A stretch of 18,084 nt of DNA, taken from NCBI GenBank assembly GCA_964593555.1, contig CAZQIC010000101.1, positions 1 through 18,084 on the forward strand, read 5' to 3'. The notes below the pieces were generated by a model, which had not been told where the DNA came from, did no database searches, and saw only the letters and a list, made by a program, of their open reading frames with translations. Of the stretch, positions 5,815 to 11,430 are shown one piece after another (position 1 is the stretch's first letter; each line of letters begins with the position of its first letter). The position numbers were made by a program, and so were the translations under genes. Source of the DNA: CAZQIC01 sp964593555. Its GTDB lineage: Bacteria; Bacteroidota; Bacteroidia; JAFLBG01.

Positions 5815-6927
5815 ATGAAATTCAAACCGAATGAAATATTTAAGAAATATCCCGACATCGAGGACATCGCTGTTCGCTTGGAAGAATCCGAAAAAGAAAC
5901 TAAAGAGCGAAACAAAAGCAGAGGCACGACAAACAACGAGCCTACGCAGGACAATGAAGGAGGCAATAAAAGAATTTTTGTGTATCTCCCTGAACATGCC
6001 GTTATATCTCACTTCTACAAAGACGGACGTTGGGAGCAAACGCCTTACACGCTCAAACCGGGACGTGAAGCTTTTTTGAAAGACCTTGCAAAAATTTTGG
6101 AAACAAGAAGCCCGGATGCGATAAAGGTTGAAATATATAAAGGCAAAACACGCAAGACCGACCCTGCATATTCAAAAGATATTTACTTGTCAGAGAATCA
6201 ACCGGAGGCAAGTCCGAACGGTCAGGAAAATTCAGAGTTAGGATCGCTTGTAAAAAAGTTTGATGAAACATTGAGCGAAACAAAAAAGAACCCTGACACT
6301 TCTAATTTTCAAATTGAACTTTTGCGAAAAGAATTTGAATCTCAATTAAAGGAACAACAACACAGTTCTGAAATAAAAGAAATCAAACACCATCATCAAA
6401 GCGAGATTAATTCTTTGCAATCCATTATTACGCAAAAGGATGAATACATAGAAGAATTGGAAGACGAACTGGATGACTACGAAGGCGAATTAAGCGGCTT
6501 TCAGGAAGAATCCGAAAAAGTAAAATCATCTCCTTTTGGCGAAGTTATTCTTGGTCGTGTGTTAGTACAAGCCGGAGAAAATCTATTAAAGCAAAATCCA
6601 AAAATCTTAAAAATTGGTTTGGGATTAAGTGATGAAGAAGTAAAAAAGATTTTTGAAAAAGATGCAGAACAACTGGAAGCGGCAAAAACAAATGACAATT
6701 CCAGTTTCAGTGAAGCGCAAATAGCAAATGACTTAGCAGGGCTTGACGAAAAACACGCTCAGGGGATTAAAGACCTTATTCAGTTTTTCAAACAAATCAA
6801 CGTAGCTGAATTTAAAAAAATCTTTACAATTGACTGCATGTTACAAGAGCCGAAAACAGGAATGCTTCATTCTGATTTAGCAGATAAGGTGCTGCAATTT
6901 ATTAACCAACACAAACCTAACGAATAA
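5815..6927 (+). CDS. Coiled-coil structural/assembly protein
   Basis: A 370-residue protein. Residues 1-50 are charged and low complexity. A small globular domain follows at about 52-125 (start RIFVYLPEHAVISHFYKDGR). Residues 165-245 form a long coiled coil, with heptad-like Leu/Ile/Gln runs and many Glu/Lys. The C-terminal 120 residues are helical (GLSDEEVKKIFEKDAEQL and after). Two degenerate processing-like motifs, LSGF in GELSGFQEE and LAGL in NDLAGLDEK, flank the coil end and the C-terminal domain. The protein is soluble and has no catalytic motif. Scaffold, fibre stalk or vertex roles are possible; none is shown. It is 12 nt from the preceding gene. Confidence 0.65.
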   Translation: MKFKPNEIFKKYPDIEDIAVRLEESEKETKERNKSRGTTNNEPTQDNEGGNKRIFVYLPEHAVISHFYKDGRWEQTPYTLKPGREAFLKDLAKILETRSPDAIKVEIYKGKTRKTDPAYSKDIYLSENQPEASPNGQENSELGSLVKKFDETLSETKKNPDTSNFQIELLRKEFESQLKEQQHSSEIKEIKHHHQSEINSLQSIITQKDEYIEELEDELDDYEGELSGFQEESEKVKSSPFGEVILGRVLVQAGENLLKQNPKILKIGLGLSDEEVKKIFEKDAEQLEAAKTNDNSSFSEAQIANDLAGLDEKHAQGIKDLIQFFKQINVAEFKKIFTIDCMLQEPKTGMLHSDLADKVLQFINQHKPNE

Positions 6928-6931
6928 CGCT

Positions 6932-7105
6932 ATGGAGTTCACATTTAACGTCAAAATAGATGCTCCAACTATCGAGAAAGCAAAGGAAGCATTACAGGCT
7001 ATGATTGATTTGAAAAAAACAATGAGCCATGAGGATCTGATATTGTTCGCAAAAAAAATAAAAGAAAAACCAAGCCTAATTCAAACCGCTAAAAAATGGC
7101 TGTAA
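6932..7105 (+). CDS. Small helical protein of 57 residues
   Basis: A short gene that is easily missed: ATG at 6932, TAA at 7103-7105, start MEFTFNVKIDAPTIEKAKEA and end TAKKWL. It begins 4 nt after the preceding stop and overlaps the next gene by 10 nt, filling what would otherwise be a 168-nt gap. After one short strand it appears wholly helical and amphipathic, with a basic C-terminus (KKIKEKPSLI). The close packing at both ends supports a real gene. No family is recognised. Confidence 0.6.
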   Translation: MEFTFNVKIDAPTIEKAKEALQAMIDLKKTMSHEDLILFAKKIKEKPSLIQTAKKWL

Positions 7106-8121
7106 ACGAAACACAACCTAACCCAAACATTTTTGTAATACCAGAGCAGCATAAAAATTCACTTATTGATTATGCTGTGAAAGGTGGCTTAGTGCTTTTG
7201 CTTTTGTGGGGCGGTAAAAAGTTTTACAACCAATGGCGAGTTAATCAGCAAGAGAAAAAAGCTGCCGATGACCCGGCAACGCAGCAAGCGATAAAGCTAC
7301 GTACTGCAATGGAAGGGGTGGGAACGGACGAGAAAACTATTTTTGAAACTGCGAAAGAAATTACCGATTGGGAAGCCGTTACAACGGCTTACAGAAATCT
7401 TTATCAAGCAAATTTAACGGAAGACTTAAAAGATGATTTGAGTGCAGAAGAATACCAAAAGTTCTTCAACATTATTAATCTTAGTCAAAGGAAGTCTGAC
7501 CAAAAAATAAAAACGTCTTTGCAGTTTGGTAAAGGACGTATCGCCATTTCCAAAGCTCAGGTAAATATCCGTAAAACACCTAGAGCATCCGGCTCACAGA
7601 CAAAAGACAAACTGTTAGTTTTTGGTCGAAGCAATATTATCACAAGTGCTGATAGTGGAATTGCAGTTGGCATTACAACCGGGCGAACCATGTTTGATGA
7701 GAAGGCAGAACCAAGCGGAGTATTGTTCATCGAAATAAACGTGCTTAAAAGTAACGCTTCGGTAAAAGACTCTTTTACTGCATGGGTAGCAGCTTCACAA
7801 ATAGAAACTCTCACGAGCGAGCAATACAAACTAAAACGGAATCCTGCATTAAGCATTACAAAAGAACAATACGATGATGCCAGCGCATCATTAAACGGAA
7901 CTGATTTGGGAGCAAACTACCGCAGGGAGATTATTACCATTTCTCCGACTTATATACTGAATGATAAATTTCAGGCTATCGGTGAAGCTGCAAAGAATAT
8001 CATACTTGGTTTTCCGATTATGGAACTGAAAACACCTAATGAAGATTATGTAAAGTTCCTGACCATTGATGATACACAACGTTGGGTTAAAAAAAAACAC
8101 ATTAAAACCATTGAGAAATGA
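7096..8121 (+). CDS. Membrane-anchored annexin-repeat and SH3-like protein
   Basis: A 341-residue protein. A TM helix at about residues 23-40 (AVKGGLVLLLLWGG) is followed by one annexin repeat at 66-128: AMEGVGTDEKTIFE, then an AYRNLY helix and NLTEDLKDDLS. It keeps the GxGT calcium-loop signature and an acidic residue (Asp114) where annexins place the distant calcium ligand. Residues 148-240 resemble a bacterial SH3 domain (VNIRKTPRASGSQ, then WVAASQIE), and 276-341 may be a second (RWVKKKHIKTI). Annexin repeats bind membranes with calcium; SH3b domains often bind cell wall. It lies just upstream of the glucosaminidase, with ATGA overlap. A membrane or wall docking role during entry or lysis is inferred. 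Confidence 0.7.
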   Translation: MAVNETQPNPNIFVIPEQHKNSLIDYAVKGGLVLLLLWGGKKFYNQWRVNQQEKKAADDPATQQAIKLRTAMEGVGTDEKTIFETAKEITDWEAVTTAYRNLYQANLTEDLKDDLSAEEYQKFFNIINLSQRKSDQKIKTSLQFGKGRIAISKAQVNIRKTPRASGSQTKDKLLVFGRSNIITSADSGIAVGITTGRTMFDEKAEPSGVLFIEINVLKSNASVKDSFTAWVAASQIETLTSEQYKLKRNPALSITKEQYDDASASLNGTDLGANYRREIITISPTYILNDKFQAIGEAAKNIILGFPIMELKTPNEDYVKFLTIDDTQRWVKKKHIKTIEK

Positions 8122-8648
8122 CTAAGCAAGTAGATTTTATTACAAAGTATTATAAGGATGCACTTGCCAGTGAAAAGGAAACTGGTGTTCCTGCTTTGTT
8201 CACATTAGCGCAAGCCGGTTTGGAAAGCGGTTACGGACAAAACGCTCCGGGAAATAATTTCTTTGGTATTAAAGCAAACAAAAGCTGGAAAGGAAAAAAA
8301 CAATTGCTGACCACACATGAAGTTTTGAATACTCCCAATTATAAAGGCTTTCCTGAAATTATTAGCATTACGCCATTGGATAGTGGAAAATACAATTACA
8401 GGGTAAAAGATTATTTCCGTGCCTACGATACAATACAGGAAGGTTTTACCGATCATGGAAATTTTCTGAAACAAAATCACAGATACAGCAATGCTTTTAA
8501 GTACACCGATGCAAAAGATTTTGCTTCTGCTGTTGCCAAAGCCGGGTATGCTACGGCACAAAACTATGAGCAGGTACTTCATCAGGTCATTGATTCAATT
8601 CGTTCTAATGCTTCAGCAATTATTGAGGCTTTAAAAAAAAAATCGTAA
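8118..8648 (+). CDS. Glucosaminidase (GH73/FlgJ-type) endolysin or entry lysin
   Basis: A 176-residue wall hydrolase predicted to cut the glycan strand of peptidoglycan. Residues 25-60 carry the family core: ALFTLAQAGLESGYG with the catalytic Glu in LES, then NNFFGIKA. Later parts also fit: YFRAYDTIQEGFTDHGNFL and the C-terminal AKAGYATAQNYEQVL (about 128-150). There is no signal peptide. It starts in the stop codon of the annexin-repeat gene (ATGA). The last codons run through an A10 tract (8633-8642); a -1 shift there would replace the final Ser and stop with a 40-residue tail containing a TM helix, giving 215 residues. In zero frame it would be a soluble enzyme. Either lysis or virion-borne entry is possible. 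Confidence 0.88.
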   Translation: MTKQVDFITKYYKDALASEKETGVPALFTLAQAGLESGYGQNAPGNNFFGIKANKSWKGKKQLLTTHEVLNTPNYKGFPEIISITPLDSGKYNYRVKDYFRAYDTIQEGFTDHGNFLKQNHRYSNAFKYTDAKDFASAVAKAGYATAQNYEQVLHQVIDSIRSNASAIIEALKKKS

Positions 8649-8764
8649 CGGGAGTAAAACAAAACAAGGGAAGTGTAATTGGAGGATTATTGATTATAAC
8701 ATTAAGCGGAATAGCATTCGTCAAAAGAAAACAAATAATAAAATTCATAAAAACTAAATTTTAA
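8633..8764 (+). other. A10 slippery tract and -1 frame TM extension of the glucosaminidase
   Basis: Ten A residues (8633-8642) precede the zero-frame stop at 8646-8648. In the -1 frame the reading stays open from the tract to TAA at 8762-8764, six bases before the next ATG. The tail begins IVTGVKQNKG, has a hydrophobic helix SVIGGLLIITLSGIAF and ends in a basic stretch (VKRKQIIKFIK). It has no good start codon of its own, so it makes sense only as a continuation. The cause may be programmed frameshifting, polymerase slippage, a real indel, or a sequencing error in the homopolymer. Confidence 0.6.
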
Positions 8765-8769
8765 ATCCT

Positions 8770-9339
8770 ATGCAAACTGTTAAATTAAATCGAAAAGGTG
8801 GACTTATACCGGAGGTGGTAAACACAGAAAAATTTTACAACGCCTTAAAATATTCCAATGTCGTTGACGACTTAATTATTGTAAACGATATTCAATACCA
8901 ACTTAGTACTGTTGCCGTTGAAACTGCGGGCGGTAGTGATACACCTCAAACGGTTATTATACCTCAATCTTCGTTAGAGGCTAAAGCATGGTTTACTACT
9001 CCCAAGTTAGCTATTCCGGCTCCAGGGGTGGGAAAATATATCAGAGTAACGGATGTAACAGGGAAATACAACTTTGGTACTACACCATATACAGGTGGTT
9101 TCGGACCATATTTAAAATATGTAGGGACTGATCCCGTAGCACAAATTTGCGCTTTTAATAATAGCTTCTTCCTCCAAGCAGCTAATTCACGTATTAGCAC
9201 TGGAATAGCAAATATTACAAACCCTTTACTTATTGTGGAGAACGCAGGGGTAGAGTTGTATTCGCAAGTTGCAAATCCGGCTAATGGAGACGGTACTTTC
9301 ATTTTCATTATTAAATATTTAATACAGAACGTGTTTTAA
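8770..9339 (+). CDS. Modular spike protein with short beta-rich C-terminal domain
   Basis: A 189-residue protein. Residues 1-50 form a module shared with the next gene: M-x-T-[VI]-x-[LM]-x2-KGG-[LI]-[IL]-PE-[VI]-[VI]-N, then F-[YF]-x-AL and VND-x-QY. After a Gly/Ser/Thr linker (53-62), the remainder is beta-rich. It ends ANPANGDGTFIFIIKYLI, a pattern common in trimeric jelly-roll-like receptor-binding domains of phage proteins. The shared N-terminus presumably docks to the same virion site while the C-terminus binds receptor. No signal peptide is present, consistent with incorporation into a virion rather than secretion. The receptor-binding role is inferred. Confidence 0.7.
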   Translation: MQTVKLNRKGGLIPEVVNTEKFYNALKYSNVVDDLIIVNDIQYQLSTVAVETAGGSDTPQTVIIPQSSLEAKAWFTTPKLAIPAPGVGKYIRVTDVTGKYNFGTTPYTGGFGPYLKYVGTDPVAQICAFNNSFFLQAANSRISTGIANITNPLLIVENAGVELYSQVANPANGDGTFIFIIKYLIQNVF

Positions 9340-9374
9340 TCAACCGTTGATTTATTCAACTAAAAAATCCTACA

Positions 9375-10691
9375 ATGCTAACAATACAAATGACACCCAA
9401 AGGTGGAATACTGCCCGAAATCATAAATGAAAAATCTTTTTTTGCGGCACTTTCCACACAGATAGTAATTAACCCCGATAGGGTTATTACTGTAAATGAT
9501 AAACAATATGACTACGGTACGTTAAGCATTAGCGGAACTACCGGATTAAAAACAAATGCAATTTATGTAGATGCAGTTTTCGGAAACGATGCAACAGCGC
9601 AAAAAAATAGTCTTGAAAATAAATTTAAAACTATTACTGCTGCTGAAACTATTGCCATTGCCGGAGATACGCTTGTTGTGTTTCCCGGAAATTATGTAGA
9701 AACATTTTTAGGAAAAAATGGATTAACCTATTCATTTCCTTTCGGGGCTAACGTACAATGCGCTTGGACTGGTGGAAATTTGAATTATAGCGTAACAGGG
9801 TTTGCCGATTTTTCTTCTTCATTCCATAGTCCTGTCAATGCTTATCTAAATAGCAGTATCAATATTCAATGTAAGTCCATTACTGGAATGCGATTGGGAT
9901 TCCCTGCCGTATTTGCAAGTAGTGGATGCAAAGTAAATGTTCAAGTGTTTGGAGATATTAACCACACTCTATCTGATACTGTACAATCTACGGACTTCAA
10001 TACAGAGCTGCACGTAACGGCAAATCGTATTCTTTCTACTGGACGTGCTTGTTCAGTTGTTGCTGGCGGTACAACAGGACACAAGCAATTTATTTATGCC
10101 AAAGAAATTCTACTTAGTGGAAACGGTACGTTGCAATGGAGTAACGGAGGCTATCAGGAAATTCATTACGGTAAATGCACAAGACCTGCAAATGATTTGA
10201 TAACGGCAGCAATTATTTTGCAACAAGGATTTTTCCCTTCCACTCCTATCGTAAACATTCACGGAGACCTTGACGATGGTTGCTTAACGGCAATTAATCT
10301 GAATAATAATAACGGACAATTGGAATACCGGGGCAATATCACAGGCAACGGAAATATTTCTGTTACCGGGTCAACTTGTTCATTTATAATGAACGGAGAT
10401 TCTACTGTTAATACTACTGCTGCGGTTATTGTTCAAAGCAATGGTAAAGTAGAAACGAAAGGCAGAGTTAAAAATATTAACAATACTGCTACTGCACACG
10501 GTATTACGAAAAACGGTGGTACGCTCATTCTGAACCGTTCGGTTATTATAACTACACATGCAGCATCTCAAAGTATCAATGCAACTACTGACCAAGTGGC
10601 AATTGCTTATTCATCTTTTGCCAACAAAGCAAAATATGTGAACGTAGCTATTGTTGCCGGAACGTTTACAGTTGATGCGAATGTTCAATAA
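9375..10691 (+). CDS. Modular spike protein with right-handed beta-helix
   Basis: A 438-residue protein. Residues 1-52 repeat the N-terminal module of the preceding gene (KGGILPEIIN, FFAAL, VNDKQYDYGTL). From residue 62 the sequence has the entry pattern of pectate-lyase-like beta-helices: IYVDAVFGNDATAQ, FKTITAAETIAIAGDTLVVF, PGNYVE. Many short beta rungs rich in Asn, Gly, Thr and Ser follow to the C-terminus. Such helices form trimeric tailspikes or host-glycan-binding spikes. I see no confident catalytic pair, so it may bind rather than cut. Sharing a dock module with a different head domain suggests alternative or combined spikes. The gene before it ends with a short hairpin that is probably not a terminator. 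Confidence 0.75.
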   Translation: MLTIQMTPKGGILPEIINEKSFFAALSTQIVINPDRVITVNDKQYDYGTLSISGTTGLKTNAIYVDAVFGNDATAQKNSLENKFKTITAAETIAIAGDTLVVFPGNYVETFLGKNGLTYSFPFGANVQCAWTGGNLNYSVTGFADFSSSFHSPVNAYLNSSINIQCKSITGMRLGFPAVFASSGCKVNVQVFGDINHTLSDTVQSTDFNTELHVTANRILSTGRACSVVAGGTTGHKQFIYAKEILLSGNGTLQWSNGGYQEIHYGKCTRPANDLITAAIILQQGFFPSTPIVNIHGDLDDGCLTAINLNNNNGQLEYRGNITGNGNISVTGSTCSFIMNGDSTVNTTAAVIVQSNGKVETKGRVKNINNTATAHGITKNGGTLILNRSVIITTHAASQSINATTDQVAIAYSSFANKAKYVNVAIVAGTFTVDANVQ

Positions 10692-10706
10692 TTAAATTTT
10701 TTTGAA

Positions 10707-10931
10707 ATGAAAATAATAGAATTTTTCTCCGCAACATTTAAAGACAAACTACAAAACCCAAACGGGAGGGAAATAACCGTGTTTGTCTTTGTCCTTATGG
10801 TCGTTATCAGTTGGATTGGTGAACAGTTTTTTAATAAGCATATTCCTCAATGGATGTTCATTGCCTTTATAAGCCTTATAGCTGCGGGGATTGGCTTGTA
10901 CACCTTTGAAAAACCTAAAGCAAATGAATAA
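10707..10931 (+). CDS. Two-TM holin-like protein
   Basis: A 74-residue protein with two hydrophobic helices at about residues 22-41 and 49-66 and a short charged tail ending KPKANE. Size, topology and position after the spikes and before a membrane-anchored spanin-like gene suit a holin that lets the glucosaminidase reach the wall. Its stop overlaps the next start by 8 nt in AATGAATAACA, identical to the junction at 815-825. A virion membrane protein is the alternative. No sequence family is recognised. Confidence 0.7.
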   Translation: MKIIEFFSATFKDKLQNPNGREITVFVFVLMVVISWIGEQFFNKHIPQWMFIAFISLIAAGIGLYTFEKPKANE

Positions 10932-11421
10932 CATTAAACTATACGGTCTCACTGGTATCTGTCTTTTACTGGCTTTCCTGCTTATGATAAAGAGCTGCAA
11001 GTTGAACAAGGCGAAACAAGAAGCGGAAGTAAATCGTGTGCCTGATACAATCTATGTTTCCAAGCCCTACAAAGTAGTAGAAATCAAAAAGGAGTACATA
11101 GAAAAACCTGTAAAGGTTTTTGTGTACCTAAAAGATACCGCATTACGCAAAGCTGCCGAACACTCTGATATTATTACTGGCATTGATTTTAAAAGCGGCA
11201 ACCTCTTTCACAAAATGGATTTTATCAAAGTGGATAAAATCAGTCCGTTGGGATTAATTACAAGCAACGAATATAAAATGCCCGAAGTGCGTGAAATAAA
11301 AATTGACCTAAAAGGAAACGTAGAGGTAAAAAAGAAACGTCATATCCCTTTAAAGATTATCGGAACTGCTTTTATTATTGGAACATCAGCTTATTTTATT
11401 CATCAGGAAATTCATAAATAA
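10924..11421 (+). CDS. Membrane-anchored spanin-like protein
   Basis: A 165-residue protein starting MNNIKLYGLTG at the ATG inside the holin-like gene; a possible start 33 nt earlier is not preferred, given the coupled-overlap pattern. An N-terminal TM helix (about 6-24) is followed by a periplasmic-type charged region (VPDTIYVSKPYKVVEIKKEY), a mixed middle domain and a second hydrophobic segment near the C-terminus (about 143-160). Order after a holin-like gene resembles phage Rz-type inner-membrane spanins, which link the membranes during lysis of Gram-negative hosts. SC in the first helix is not a good lipobox because Lys sits at -2. Spanin function is inferred from topology and location only. 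Confidence 0.6.
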   Translation: MNNIKLYGLTGICLLLAFLLMIKSCKLNKAKQEAEVNRVPDTIYVSKPYKVVEIKKEYIEKPVKVFVYLKDTALRKAAEHSDIITGIDFKSGNLFHKMDFIKVDKISPLGLITSNEYKMPEVREIKIDLKGNVEVKKKRHIPLKIIGTAFIIGTSAYFIHQEIHK

Positions 11422-11430
11422 AATTTAAGC

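Noticed and set aside
7309..7323. MEGVG in the annexin-repeat protein as another processing site
   Set aside because: It fits the motif, but it is also the conserved calcium-loop signature of annexin repeats, so it is explained without cleavage and was not counted.
9338..9352. Hairpin AATCAA-CCG-TTGATT after the first spike gene
   Set aside because: A weak AT-rich 6-bp stem with no clear T-run. It may arise by chance in AT-rich DNA.
10960..10998. Lipobox in the spanin-like protein (MIKSC)
   Set aside because: Lys at the -2 position is not acceptable for a typical lipobox, so it is read as a TM helix instead.
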